A stretch of DNA of 27,835 bases from an uncultured Variovorax sp. (GCA_946478645.1 CAMLCW010000016.1:1-27835); one strand, 5' to 3'; shown: positions 1 to 9,059, counted from the first letter of the stretch. The notes: generated by a model from the sequence alone, not told the origin. Program-made: numbers and translations.

Positions 1-466
1 AGAACTGGTTCATGCGCTGCTGCAGCCGCTCGTTCTCGAACACCAGCGCGTCGCCGACCATGACGCGCGTCATGCCCGGATTGCGCTCGGCAAACTGCAC
101 CAGCAGCGTGAGGATGCGCGCGGCCTGGTGCGCGCCCGGAACGCCCTCGCGCTCGAGCACCTGGTTGACCAGCGTGAAGACGCTCTGCTCGATGAAGTCG
201 ATCAGGCCTTCGAACATCTGCGCCTTGCTCGCGAAGTGGCGGTACAACGCCGCCTCGCTGACGTCGAGCCGCGCCGCCAGTGCTGCCGTGGTCACGCGTT
301 CGGCGCCGGGCTGCTCGAGCATGGCCGCGAGCGCCTGCAGGATCTGCACGCGCCGCTCGCCGGGCTTGGGACGCTTGCGCACCGGTGCAGTGGTGGCGCC
401 GGCGGTGGTCGTGAGCGTCTCGGCGGGGGCATCGACGCCCGGGTGGCTTGTCTCTTCGTTTTGCAT
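1..466 (-). CDS. slmA: Nucleoid occlusion factor SlmA, TetR family (C-terminal part beyond window)
   Basis: The 155 visible codons run from an ATG at 466 off the left edge, so the C-terminus is missing. After a low-complexity Ala/Thr-rich leader of about 28 residues comes KRPKPGERRVQILQALAAML, then a TetR helix-turn-helix with TTAALAARLDVSEAALYRHF and the SlmA-typical continuation ASKAQMFEGLIDFIEQSVF and NPGMTRVMVGDALVFENERL. In the family, SlmA binds specific chromosomal sites and blocks FtsZ ring assembly over the nucleoid; it is a TetR-fold protein without a classical ligand-dependent repressor role. The gene is divergent from galE across a 119-bp gap holding an AT-rich palindrome. It points the same way as argB about 7.6 kb away. 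The family call is strong; the missing third prevents checking the C-terminal dimer region. Confidence 0.9.
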   Translation of the reverse strand, partial: MQNEETSHPGVDAPAETLTTTAGATTAPVRKRPKPGERRVQILQALAAMLEQPGAERVTTAALAARLDVSEAALYRHFASKAQMFEGLIDFIEQSVFTLVNQVLEREGVPGAHQAARILTLLVQFAERNPGMTRVMVGDALVFENERLQQRMNQF

Positions 467-485
467 GGGCGCACGGCAAACATGT

Positions 486-497
486 AATCAATTGATT
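486..497. promoter_or_regulatory. 12-bp perfect palindrome in the slmA/galE divergent promoter region
   Basis: AATCAATTGATT is a perfect palindrome and stands out as pure AT-rich sequence in a GC-rich 119-bp intergenic region. It lies 20 bp before the slmA ATG and about 90 bp before the galE ATG. It could be an operator or part of a promoter core (it contains TTGATT). It does not match the SlmA site GTGAGTACTCAC, so autoregulation by SlmA is not indicated. No function is demonstrated. Confidence 0.35.
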
Positions 498-585
498 CTC
501 GCACACGGTCGCGCAGTGAGCGCGCGCCAACCGGCTCGGGGAAAGCTCGTAGAGAATCGGCGCCTCCATCCCGTAGAAGGCTCTC

Positions 586-1626
586 ATGGCTCACTCCCAC
601 AACGTTCTGGTCACCGGCGGCGCGGGTTTCATCGGCAGCCACACCTGCGTGGCGCTCGCTGCGGCCGGGTACGTGCCGGTGATCCTCGACAACCTGGGCA
701 ACAGCGACGTCCGCGTGCTCGACCGGCTGCAGCGCATCACGGGCACTCGACCGGAACTCATCGAGGGAGACGTGCGCGACCGCGCGCTGCTGGACCGGGT
801 GCTGGCCAACGGCGAGTTCTCGGCCGTGGTGCACTTCGCCGGCCTCAAGGCCGTGGGCGACTCGGTCGCCGACCCGCTCACCTACTACGACAACAACGTG
901 CACGGCAGCCTCGTGCTCGCCGCGGCGATGCGGCAGGCCGGCGTGCGGACACTGGTCTTCTCGTCGTCGGCCACGGTCTACGGCGAGCCCGACCAGTCGC
1001 CGATTCCCGAGGACGCCGCATGCAGGCCGGCCAATCCGTACGGACGCTCCAAGCGCATGGTGGAAGAGGCGCTGATCGACCTGCACCAGGCCGAGCCCGG
1101 CTGGCGCATCGCGCTGCTGCGCTACTTCAATCCCGTGGGTGCGCACGAGAGCGGCCTGATCGGCGAGCATCCGCAAGGCAAGCCGAACAACCTGATGCCT
1201 TTCGTGTGCCAAGTGGCCGTGGGGCGGCGCGACAAGCTCATGATTCACGGCAATGACTACCCGACGCCCGACGGCACCGGCGTGCGCGACTATGTGCACG
1301 TGATGGACCTCGCCGAAGGACACGTCGCGGCGCTGCGGCGCGCCGAGCGCGAGGCCGGGCTGGTCACCCTGAACCTCGGCACGGGCCGCGGCGCGTCGGT
1401 GCTGGAAGTGGTGCACGCCTTCGAGCGCGCGAGCGGGCGCGCGTTGGCCCACGAGTTCGGGCCGCGCCGGCCGGGCGACGTGCCCGCCTACTGGGGTGAT
1501 CCATCGCGCGCGGAGGCCACGCTGGGCTGGCGTGCCCAGCGCGGGCTCGACCAGATGTGCGCCGACAGCTGGCGCTGGCAGCAGGGCAATCCGAACGGGT
1601 ACGACACGCCCCCCGCGCACGGCTGA
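586..1626 (+). CDS. galE: UDP-glucose 4-epimerase GalE
   Basis: This 346-residue extended short-chain dehydrogenase/reductase interconverts UDP-glucose and UDP-galactose with tightly bound NAD. The nucleotide-binding motif [10 protein letters not shown] lies near residues 10-19, the FSSSATVYG segment follows, and the catalytic YxxxK is Y152/K156 in NPYGRSKRMVEE. NPVGAHESGLIGEHPQGKPN and the GTGVRDYVHVMDLAEGH block are characteristic of GalE rather than of dTDP-glucose dehydratase. Length is normal for the family (about 340). The ATG at 586 follows an AGAAGG ribosome-binding site at about 572-577. It is transcribed away from slmA and towards the two large glycosyltransferase genes, so it probably supplies UDP-Gal for the polysaccharide. 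Substrate range (UDP-GlcNAc as well) cannot be judged from sequence. Confidence 0.95.
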   Translation: MAHSHNVLVTGGAGFIGSHTCVALAAAGYVPVILDNLGNSDVRVLDRLQRITGTRPELIEGDVRDRALLDRVLANGEFSAVVHFAGLKAVGDSVADPLTYYDNNVHGSLVLAAAMRQAGVRTLVFSSSATVYGEPDQSPIPEDAACRPANPYGRSKRMVEEALIDLHQAEPGWRIALLRYFNPVGAHESGLIGEHPQGKPNNLMPFVCQVAVGRRDKLMIHGNDYPTPDGTGVRDYVHVMDLAEGHVAALRRAEREAGLVTLNLGTGRGASVLEVVHAFERASGRALAHEFGPRRPGDVPAYWGDPSRAEATLGWRAQRGLDQMCADSWRWQQGNPNGYDTPPAHG

Positions 1627-1635
1627 GCGGTTGGC

Positions 1636-1650
1636 CGGCCGTTTTGGCCG
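1636..1650 (+). terminator. Weak hairpin after galE
   Basis: CGGCC-GTTTT-GGCCG forms a 5-bp stem and 5-nt loop starting 9 bases after the galE stop, with no U tract following. It may be a weak or Rho-assisted terminator. The remaining gap to 1808 holds a repeated AACGAATG octamer (about 1670 and 1691) and no gene that I can support. Confidence 0.25.
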
Positions 1651-1808
1651 CCGCGACCTCGCCCCGCGTAACGAATGGAACGCCTGCGCAACGAATGTTT
1701 CGACGCTTGTTACCCTTGCGCCTCTTCCCCGTCGCTATCCTGAATTAGGGGATCCGCACGCCGAGGTCCCCGATCTTTGCCATCTCTTGCAGAGTAGGGG
1801 GAAATTTC

Positions 1809-3608
1809 TTGCAGACCGATCAAGCGCGATACGCGCATTGGGCCGCGGCGTGCCGGTTCCTACCGTTCACCGACGCCGCCTACCGCGCGTGGACAGGGGC
1901 AGAAGCATCCCGCTGCGAGAAGGATCACCCGGCGCTGCGCGCGGAGTTGGAGGCGCTCGCCTGGGGCGCTGGCATGAGCTTCGCCATCGCCGACACCGGC
2001 AGCGACGAGGCGTTGCACGCCACGATGGCTTCGCTGGCCGCGCAGGACTGCCGCCGGTTCGACGTGGTGGTGGCGTGCGCAGCGCCGCGCATGGAGGCGG
2101 TCAGCCGTGCGCTGTCTTCCGTTCGCGATGCCGTGCGCGTCCGCGTGGTCGCCGCGGAGGGGCCGGCAAGCACGCTCGCACTGCAGGCGCTCGCGTTCGC
2201 GCAGGCCTGCGAGCCCTGGTTCGGCGTGATCGCCGCGGGCGACCGGCTCGCCTCGCACGCGGTGTCGTCCGTGCAACTCACGCTGGCGAAATGGTCCGAT
2301 GCCGCCGTCGTCTACGCGGACGAGGACTGGATCGGCCACGACGGCGTGCGATGCAAGCCGCGCTTCAAGTCGGCCTGGGATCCGGAGGCCCAGCTCGGCT
2401 TCGACCTGCTCGACGGGCTGTGCCTGATGAAGCGCACCCAGATCCTGGAAGCCGGCGGCCTGCGCGCGGAGTTCGAACCGGCTGCCCGCTACGACCTGCA
2501 TTGCCGGGTGGCCCTCGCGCTGCACTGCAGCCAGATCCGCCACATTCCGTCGGTGCTGTATCACCGGCACGCACCTGCCGTGACCGATGCGGCCGAGACC
2601 CTTCGCGCCGTCGAGGAGTATGCGGCTGCGGCGCGGCGGGTGGCGGCACAGGCGGCGTCGCGACAGGCTGGCGTGGCGGTCGAGGTGCTGCCGTCGCCGA
2701 TCGCGGGCTTCATCAACCATGTGCGCCGTCCATTGCCCACGCCCGCGCCGCGGGTGAGCGTGCTGGTCCCCACGCGCGACCGCGCCCAGTTGGTGCGGGC
2801 CTGCATGGACGGCCTGCTGGGCAAGACAGACTACCCCGATCTCGAAGTCATCGTGCTGGACAACGACAGCGTCGAGCCGCAGACCTTCGCGCTCTTTGCC
2901 GAGCTCCGCGCGGACCCGCGCGTGCGCGTGCTTCGCGTGCCGGGGCCCTTCAATTTCTCGTCGATCAACAACGCGGGCGTGCAGGCCTCGACGGGCGAGG
3001 TGCTGCTCTTCCTGAACAACGACATCGAGATCCTGGACGGCGGCTGGCTCAGGGAGATGGTCGCCGAAGCCATGCGCCCCGACATCGGCTGCGTGGGCGC
3101 GAAGCTGCTCTACGGCGACGGCACGGTGCAGCACGCCGGTGTCATCCTGCAGCGTGGCCCCCTGGCGATGCACGTCTGCCGCACCGACGACGCCACCGAC
3201 GCCGGCATGGACGGGCGACTCGCGGGCACGCGCAACTACCTGGCGGTCACGGGGGCCTGCCTCGCGGTGCGCCGCTCGGTGTTCGAGCAGGTGGGCGGCT
3301 TCGACAGCGAGCACTTGGCCGTCGCCTACAACGACATCGACCTGTGCCTGAAGGTGAGCGACGCGGGCTACCGCAACATCTGCACGCCGTTTGCCTCGCT
3401 GCTGCACCTGGAAAGCGCCTCGCGCGGACAGGACGACCGGTCCGATGAAAGGCAGCGCCAGGCGCACCACGAGCAGACGCACGCGAGCACCAAGTGGATC
3501 GATCGCTTCGAGCACGACCCCTATCACAACCCGAACGTCCAGCTCGACTGGCTCACGGGTGCGCACCTCGCCACCCACGCCGGCCAGCCGTGGCAGCTCG
3601 CGCGCTGA
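1809..3608 (+). CDS. Tandem-domain GT2 family glycosyltransferase (TTG start)
   Basis: The predicted 599-residue protein contains two GT-A domains. The N-terminal one (about 50-270) is divergent but keeps the VVYADEDWIG acidic motif (D171-D173) and a later RFKSAWDPEAQLGFDLLDG block typical of two-domain GT2 proteins. The C-terminal one (about 316-540) is canonical: VSVLVPTRDR at 316, LFLNNDIEIL with the metal-binding NND at 403-405, GAKLLYGDGTVQHAGV, and acceptor-site GGFD plus NDIDLC (508-513). No in-frame ATG is available before the first domain; a TTG at 1809 sits 6 bases after an AGGGGGA ribosome-binding site at 1796-1802, so I chose it. The next gene starts 7 bases after the stop, so the pair is probably cotranscribed. 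It likely adds sugars to the surface polysaccharide; donor and linkage are unknown. Confidence 0.85.
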   Translation: MQTDQARYAHWAAACRFLPFTDAAYRAWTGAEASRCEKDHPALRAELEALAWGAGMSFAIADTGSDEALHATMASLAAQDCRRFDVVVACAAPRMEAVSRALSSVRDAVRVRVVAAEGPASTLALQALAFAQACEPWFGVIAAGDRLASHAVSSVQLTLAKWSDAAVVYADEDWIGHDGVRCKPRFKSAWDPEAQLGFDLLDGLCLMKRTQILEAGGLRAEFEPAARYDLHCRVALALHCSQIRHIPSVLYHRHAPAVTDAAETLRAVEEYAAAARRVAAQAASRQAGVAVEVLPSPIAGFINHVRRPLPTPAPRVSVLVPTRDRAQLVRACMDGLLGKTDYPDLEVIVLDNDSVEPQTFALFAELRADPRVRVLRVPGPFNFSSINNAGVQASTGEVLLFLNNDIEILDGGWLREMVAEAMRPDIGCVGAKLLYGDGTVQHAGVILQRGPLAMHVCRTDDATDAGMDGRLAGTRNYLAVTGACLAVRRSVFEQVGGFDSEHLAVAYNDIDLCLKVSDAGYRNICTPFASLLHLESASRGQDDRSDERQRQAHHEQTHASTKWIDRFEHDPYHNPNVQLDWLTGAHLATHAGQPWQLAR

Positions 3609-3615
3609 AAGAAAA

Positions 3616-6600
3616 ATGAAAGAACCTACCCTCATCCTGCCGACCGTCGACAAGTCGCTCGACGTGCTGACCCATCCGGTGCTGGACCCGCTCTTCTGGA
3701 CACCCCACCTGCTCGGCAAGGCGAGCGCCTGGTGGACCCACACGCCGTTCGCGTTCTGGATCGTGGCCGCATGCAAGCCGGGCCTGCTGGTGGAGCTGGG
3801 CACGCACAACGGGGTGTCGTATGCGGCCTTCTGCGAAGCCGTGGCCCGGCTCAAGTCGGCAACGCGCTGCTACGCCGTGGACACCTGGGCCGGCGACGCG
3901 CATGCCGGCCATTTCGATGCGCAGGTCTACCACGAGCTTCGCGACTTCCACGACAAGCACTTCAGCGCCTTCTCCGAGCTGCTCAAGTCGACCTTCGACG
4001 ATGCGTTGCCGTACTTTGCCGACGGCTCCATCGACCTGCTGCACATCGACGGCTTCCATACCTACGAGGCGGTGAAGCACGACTTCGAGACCTGGCTGCC
4101 CAAGCTGTCGGACAAGGCCGTCGTCCTGTTCCACGACACCAATGTGCGCAGCGGCAATTTCGGCGTCTTCCGGTTCTTCGCCGAACAGGCGCGGCACTAT
4201 CCCTCCTTCGAGTTCCTGCACGGCCACGGGCTCGGCGTGCTCGCGGTCGGCGACCGCGCGCCGGCCGCGGCCCTGGCGCTGTGCAACCTCGATGCGGAGC
4301 GTGCGGACGCCGCGCGGACCCGCTTCTCGCACCTCGGCACGCGCTGGTTCGTCGCCACCCGCGAGCAGCTCGGTTCGGCCGAACTGCATCAGCGCCTGCA
4401 TGAGGCCAATGCCCTGCGCGCGCCGATCGAAGCCGAACTGGCGCAGGTGGCGGCCGCCCGTCTCGCCGAGGCCGAAGCCCGCGCCAGCGCCGAAAGCAGG
4501 CTGGCGGCCCTGTCGCAGGAGGCCGCCGACAAGGCCGCCCGGCTCGAGGCCCTGAACCGGCAGGCCAGCGAAGCGGAGGCGAAGGCGGCGCAGGCCGAGG
4601 CCGCCGCCCGCGCCACGGACTTCGCGCACGCGCAGGCGAACCGGCGCGTGGCCGAGCTGCGCAACGTCGTCACGCAGCTGGCGAGCGAGCTGAACCAGGC
4701 CCGCGACGAACTGAAGGAAACCAGCGAGGCCCAAAGCCTGCAGCAGCGCACCGCGCTGGCCTGGAAGAACCTCGCCGACCTGAAGGAAGGCCGGATCGAA
4801 GCGCTGACCCGGCATTTCACGCGCCTGCGAGGCGACCCCGCGCTGAGCGTGAAGGCCAAGATGCGCAGGCGCCTGCGGCTCCTGGCGCGCCGGCTTTCGG
4901 GCCGGCCGGTCGACCTCGGAGCGGTGGAGATGATCCGCTTCTCGCCCTACTTCGACCGGGACTGGTACCTGCAGACCTATCCCGACGTCGCCGCGGCCGG
5001 CACCGACCCTGCGGAGCACTACGTGACCCACGGCGCGGCCGAAGGGCGCAATCCGGGCCCACTGTTCTCGGGCAACGACTACGCAGCGCATTACCCGGAC
5101 GCCGCGGGCTTCAATCCGCTGCTGCACTACACGCTGGTCGGCGCGAAAGAGGGCCGGCGCGCGGGCCTGACCGGCCTCGACGAGGCCGAGCCGCCGGCGC
5201 TTGCGCCCCTGCCGAGCCGGGTGTTCTCGATCTTCTACGTGTCGGGCGAAGCCGACACGCCCGGCCACCTGTACCGCGTCGCGCGCCATGTCGAGGCGGC
5301 GCGGATGAACGGCGTCCCGGCCGAATGGGTCCGCCACGAAGAGCTCGCGTCGCGGCCCGAGCTGACCTCGCGCAACGACGTGATGATCCTCTGGCGCACG
5401 CCGTGGAGCCCCGCGCTCGAGGCCGCCATCGCGCGGATGCACGCGCAAGGCAAGAAGGTGGTGTTCGACATCGACGACCTGATGATCGAGCCGGACCTGG
5501 CCGACACCAAGGTGATCGACGGCATCCGCTCCAACGCCCATCCGGAAGCCGCGGTGCGGGAGCTCTTCGCGAGCGTGCGCCGGGCCATGCTCGCGGCCGA
5601 CGTCTGCATGGCCAGCACCCAGGAACTGGCCTACCACATGCGATGGGCAGGCAAGACCACCCACGTGCTGCCCAACGGCTTCGACGACCAGACCTTGGCG
5701 CTGTCGCGGCACAGCATCCGGCAATGGCGCAGCGCCCGGCCCGACGACCTGCTGCGGATCGGCTATGCAGGCGGATCGCGCACGCACCAGCGCGACCTCG
5801 GGCTGGCGATCGAGGCCATCGCGCGCGTGCTGCGCGAGAACGAGCGCTGCCGGCTGGTGCTGTTCCAGACCGCCTCGGGCATGCGCCTGGTCGACGTGGA
5901 GGAATACCCCGCGATGGCCGGCCTGGAGGATCGCATCGAATGGCGGCCTTTCCAGACCCTGGAAACGCTGCCGTGCGAGATCGCGCGCTTCGACATCAAC
6001 ATCGCACCGCTGGAGTTCGGCAATCCGTTCTGCGAAGCCAAGAGCGAGCTGAAGTTCTTCGAGGCCGCACTGGTCGATGTGCCGACCATCGCGTCGCCGA
6101 CCGGTCCGTTCAGGCGGGCGATCGAGCACGGCGCAACCGGCTTCCTGGCCGCCAGCGCCGACGACTGGTACCACTGCCTCTCGACGCTGGTGGCGGACGA
6201 TGCGCTGCGCGCCAGGGTCGGCTCGGCGGCCTTCCTGCGGGCCATGGCCGCCTACGGGCCGCTGCAGCGCGCCGCGCAGCTAGGCCGCGTGCTCGATCAG
6301 CTGCAGGGCGATGCGCTGGCCGCACGGGCCTTCGCGCTCGATGCGCACCTTCGGTCCGCGCCCGTTCGCCAGCCCGTGCTGATGCCGTACGACGTGGTCT
6401 TCGAGCACCGGGCCGCCGCGCTGGAGTCGGCCGAGGTCTCGGTCGTCATCCCGCTCTACAACTACGCGCAGTTCATCGTCGAGGCGTTGGAGTCGGTGCG
6501 CTCGCAGACCATGGCCGTGCTGGACCTGGTGGTGGTGGACGACCGTTCGACCGACGATTCGCTGGACACTGTGCTGGCTTGGGTCCGGCAGCACGCCGCG

Positions 6601-8034
6601 CGTTTCAACCGCGTGGTGGTCGCGCGGCATGCCTCGAACTGCGGGCTCGGGCTGACGCGCAATGCAGCCTTTCAACTGGCCGACAGCCCCTATGTCTTGC
6701 CGCTCGACGCCGACAACCGGCTGCGGCCCAAGTGCTGCGAGGAACTGCACCGCGCAATCCGCGCCGAGCGCGTCGCCTTCGTGTACCCGACCATCCAGCA
6801 TTTCGGCGCCTCCAGCGCGCTGCTCGGCAATGCGCGCTACGAGCCGCAGCGCTTCGTGGCCGGCAACTATGTCGATGCGATGGCGCTCGTCTCGAAGGAG
6901 GCCTGGGCGATCGTCGGCGGCTACAACCACGTGCGCCACGGCTGGGAGGACTACGACTTCTGGTGCCGCCTTGCCGAGCAGGGCCAGCGGGGCTTCTGGG
7001 CGCCGCAGACGCTCGCCGACTACCGCGTGCATGCGGGCTCGATGCTCAGGACCGAAACCATGGCCCCGCAGAATGCCCGCCGGCTGATGGAGAACTTCAA
7101 GGCCCAGCACCCCTGGGTGTCGCTGATCGACGAACGGCTCGCGCGCAAGCCGCCGCCGCTGCAGGTGGCGCTGAGCGACGACGCCGCGAAGACGCGGCTC
7201 CAACGGTTGCTGCCGATCCTGCGCTGCCCCGCGACCGGCCTCAAGCTGGCCGCCGACGCCGGGCAAGGCGCGCTCGTGACCGTGGACGGATGGCGAACCT
7301 GGCCCGTCCTCGACGGCCGGCCCGTGCTCTGCGACGGACTCTCCGAGCCCGAGGTGAAGCCGGCGGACCATGTCAGCAATGCGTTGCCGGACGAGGCCCT
7401 GTCACTGGCGCAGAGCACCGGAGGCTGGGTGCTGAACCTGAGCGGCGGTGGCTCGCAGGCCAAGCTCGACAACGTGGTCGAGGTCGAATACAGCCTGTTC
7501 AGGCACACCGATGTGGTGGCGGACGCCCATGCGCTGCCGTTCGACGATGCAGTCTTCGATGCCGCGATCGTCATGAATGCCTTCGAGCACTACCGTGAAC
7601 CGCAGAAGGTGGCGGCGGAACTGCTGCGGGTTCTGAAGCCGGGCGGCCGCATCCTGGTTCGCACCGCCTTCATGCAGCCGCTGCACGAGAAACCGTGGCA
7701 CTTCTTCAACTGCACCCGCTACGGGCTGGCGCAATGGTTCCGGGAATTCGAGACCGAGCGGATCCGGGTGTCGGAGAACTTCTGTCCGAACCACTCGATC
7801 AGCTGGCTCGCTTCGGAATGCGAGCAGGCGCTGCGCACCCATCTGTCCGACGCGGCCGCCGAGCGCTTCCGCGAGGCCCCCGCGGGCGAGCTGGTGGCGC
7901 TGTGGCGCGATCCGTCGCGGCGCGAGACGCCGCTCTGGACCGACTTCGAGCAGTTGCCGCAGGCGGCCCAGGAGGTGGGCGCCGCGGGCTTCGAGTTTTT
8001 AGGCCGCAAACCCGCGGCGGCCGGGGCGGCCTGA
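3616..8034 (+). CDS. Giant methyltransferase / coiled-coil / GT4 / GT2 / methyltransferase fusion protein
   Basis: At 1472 residues this is the largest gene in the window. Modules in order: a class I SAM methyltransferase-like domain (about 50-215; LVELGTHNGVSY, LLHIDGFHTYEAV at 141-153, FHDT at 172-175); a long Ala/Glu-rich coiled coil (about 272-395); a spacer of the DWYLQTYPDVAAAG / HYVTHGAAEGRNPG type found between modules of large glycosyltransferases (about 440-516); a GT4-like GT-B domain (about 536-895; VFDIDDLM, RIGYAGGSRTH, SELKFFEAALVDVPTIAS); a GT2 domain (about 940-1160; VSVVIPLYNY, VVVDDRSTDD, PLDADN, GWEDYDF); a short Trm112-like segment (about 1196-1242); and a C-terminal Methyltransf_11-type domain (about 1268-1400; ADAHALPFDDAVFDAAIVMN, LLRVLKPGGRILV). 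The ATG at 3616 is the first start after the upstream gene's stop. Probable role: assembly and methylation of the glycan, cytoplasmic or at the inner membrane. Acceptors and product are unknown. Confidence 0.85.
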   Translation: MKEPTLILPTVDKSLDVLTHPVLDPLFWTPHLLGKASAWWTHTPFAFWIVAACKPGLLVELGTHNGVSYAAFCEAVARLKSATRCYAVDTWAGDAHAGHFDAQVYHELRDFHDKHFSAFSELLKSTFDDALPYFADGSIDLLHIDGFHTYEAVKHDFETWLPKLSDKAVVLFHDTNVRSGNFGVFRFFAEQARHYPSFEFLHGHGLGVLAVGDRAPAAALALCNLDAERADAARTRFSHLGTRWFVATREQLGSAELHQRLHEANALRAPIEAELAQVAAARLAEAEARASAESRLAALSQEAADKAARLEALNRQASEAEAKAAQAEAAARATDFAHAQANRRVAELRNVVTQLASELNQARDELKETSEAQSLQQRTALAWKNLADLKEGRIEALTRHFTRLRGDPALSVKAKMRRRLRLLARRLSGRPVDLGAVEMIRFSPYFDRDWYLQTYPDVAAAGTDPAEHYVTHGAAEGRNPGPLFSGNDYAAHYPDAAGFNPLLHYTLVGAKEGRRAGLTGLDEAEPPALAPLPSRVFSIFYVSGEADTPGHLYRVARHVEAARMNGVPAEWVRHEELASRPELTSRNDVMILWRTPWSPALEAAIARMHAQGKKVVFDIDDLMIEPDLADTKVIDGIRSNAHPEAAVRELFASVRRAMLAADVCMASTQELAYHMRWAGKTTHVLPNGFDDQTLALSRHSIRQWRSARPDDLLRIGYAGGSRTHQRDLGLAIEAIARVLRENERCRLVLFQTASGMRLVDVEEYPAMAGLEDRIEWRPFQTLETLPCEIARFDINIAPLEFGNPFCEAKSELKFFEAALVDVPTIASPTGPFRRAIEHGATGFLAASADDWYHCLSTLVADDALRARVGSAAFLRAMAAYGPLQRAAQLGRVLDQLQGDALAARAFALDAHLRSAPVRQPVLMPYDVVFEHRAAALESAEVSVVIPLYNYAQFIVEALESVRSQTMAVLDLVVVDDRSTDDSLDTVLAWVRQHAARFNRVVVARHASNCGLGLTRNAAFQLADSPYVLPLDADNRLRPKCCEELHRAIRAERVAFVYPTIQHFGASSALLGNARYEPQRFVAGNYVDAMALVSKEAWAIVGGYNHVRHGWEDYDFWCRLAEQGQRGFWAPQTLADYRVHAGSMLRTETMAPQNARRLMENFKAQHPWVSLIDERLARKPPPLQVALSDDAAKTRLQRLLPILRCPATGLKLAADAGQGALVTVDGWRTWPVLDGRPVLCDGLSEPEVKPADHVSNALPDEALSLAQSTGGWVLNLSGGGSQAKLDNVVEVEYSLFRHTDVVADAHALPFDDAVFDAAIVMNAFEHYREPQKVAAELLRVLKPGGRILVRTAFMQPLHEKPWHFFNCTRYGLAQWFREFETERIRVSENFCPNHSISWLASECEQALRTHLSDAAAERFREAPAGELVALWRDPSRRETPLWTDFEQLPQAAQEVGAAGFEFLGRKPAAAGAA

Positions 8035-8047
8035 ACGGCTTGAACGG

Positions 8048-8067
8048 CCGCGCGCCAGCGCGCGCGG
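8048..8067. terminator. GC-rich hairpin between two convergent genes
   Basis: CCGCGCGC (8048-8055) and GCGCGCGG (8060-8067) form a perfect 8-bp stem with a 4-nt loop, in the 34-bp gap between the convergent stops at 8034 and 8069. It may act in both directions. No U tract flanks it, so intrinsic termination is uncertain. Confidence 0.45.
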
Positions 8068-8068
8068 A

Positions 8069-8962
8069 TCAGCGCGCGCGGATCATCGTGCCGTAGGCCT
8101 GGTCGGTCAGGATCTCGAGCAGCATCGCGTGCGGCACGCGGCCGTCGATGATGTGCACCGCATTCACGCCGCTCTTGGCGGCGTCGAGCGCGCCTTCGAT
8201 CTTGGGCAGCATGCCGCCCGAGATGGTGCCGTCGGCGAACAGCTCGTCGATCTCGCGCGCGCTCAGGTTGGTGAGCAGCTTGCCGTCCTTGTCGAGCACG
8301 CCGGGCGTGTTGGTCAGGAGCATCAGCTTCTCGGCCTTGAGCACGGTGGCGAGCTTGCCGGCGACGACATCGGCATTGATGTTGTAGCTCTCGTTCTCCT
8401 CGCCAAAGCCGATCGGGCTCACGACGGGAATGAAGGCATCGTCCTGCAGCGCCTTCACCACGCTGGGATCGATCGCGACGATGTCGCCGACCTGGCCCAC
8501 GTCATGCTGCAGGTTGGGATCGGTGCGGTCGGCCATCTTGAGCTTCTGCGCGCGGATCATGCCGCCGTCGCGGCCCGTGAGGCCCACGGCCTTGCCGCCG
8601 GCCTGGTTGATCAGGCCCACGATGTCCTGCTGCACCTCGCCGGCCAGCACCCACTCGACCACTTCCATGGTCTCGGCATCGGTCACGCGCATGCCCTGGA
8701 TGAAGCTGCCCTTCTTGCCGAGCCGGTTCAGCGCAGCCTCGATCTGTGGCCCGCCGCCGTGCACCACCACCGGGTTCATGCCCACGAGCTTGAGCAGCAC
8801 CACGTCTTCGGCGAAGTCGGCCTGCAGCGCCGGATCGGTCATGGCGTTGCCGCCGTACTTGATGACGATGGTCTTGCCGTGGAACTTGCGGATGTACGGC
8901 AGCGCCTGCGCCAGGATCTCCGCCTTGTCGCGCGGGGGGATGTTGAGGACGGGATCGGTCAT
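8069..8962 (-). CDS. argB: Acetylglutamate kinase ArgB
   Basis: This 297-residue amino-acid kinase family protein phosphorylates N-acetyl-L-glutamate with ATP, the second step of arginine synthesis, in the cytosol. [10 protein letters not shown] contains K35 of the phosphate-binding lysine motif; [10 protein letters not shown] (65-74) is the acetylglutamate/phosphate loop; [26 protein letters not shown] and [15 protein letters not shown] are further family blocks. The N-terminal helix before the core ([19 protein letters not shown]) is the extension found in hexameric, arginine-inhibited enzymes, so feedback inhibition by arginine is expected. The ATG at 8962 has a GGAG about 10 bases upstream. 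It lies 97 bp after the WecA-like gene in the same direction and may share its transcript. It is a housekeeping gene inside the polysaccharide locus. Confidence 0.97.
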   Translation of the reverse strand: MTDPVLNIPPRDKAEILAQALPYIRKFHGKTIVIKYGGNAMTDPALQADFAEDVVLLKLVGMNPVVVHGGGPQIEAALNRLGKKGSFIQGMRVTDAETMEVVEWVLAGEVQQDIVGLINQAGGKAVGLTGRDGGMIRAQKLKMADRTDPNLQHDVGQVGDIVAIDPSVVKALQDDAFIPVVSPIGFGEENESYNINADVVAGKLATVLKAEKLMLLTNTPGVLDKDGKLLTNLSAREIDELFADGTISGGMLPKIEGALDAAKSGVNAVHIIDGRVPHAMLLEILTDQAYGTMIRAR

Positions 8963-9059
8963 GGGCGGGCAGGCTCCAAAACGGGGGTCGATGAAGAAGA
9001 AAAAACGGATTTCAAATTCTCGCGCAAACCGGTGGGCCGCCAGCGGGCGGCCGCTTCGT

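Noticed and set aside
3553..6174. Long minus-strand open frame (873 codons) opposite the giant fusion gene
   Set aside because: It has Arg/Gly/Ala-rich antisense composition, no recognisable domain, and full overlap with a gene that has clear motifs. It is a high-GC shadow.
5325..7598. Long plus-strand open frame in another register of the giant fusion gene
   Set aside because: The translation is Arg/Ala-rich without motifs, whereas the main frame carries GT4 and GT2 signatures over the same bases.
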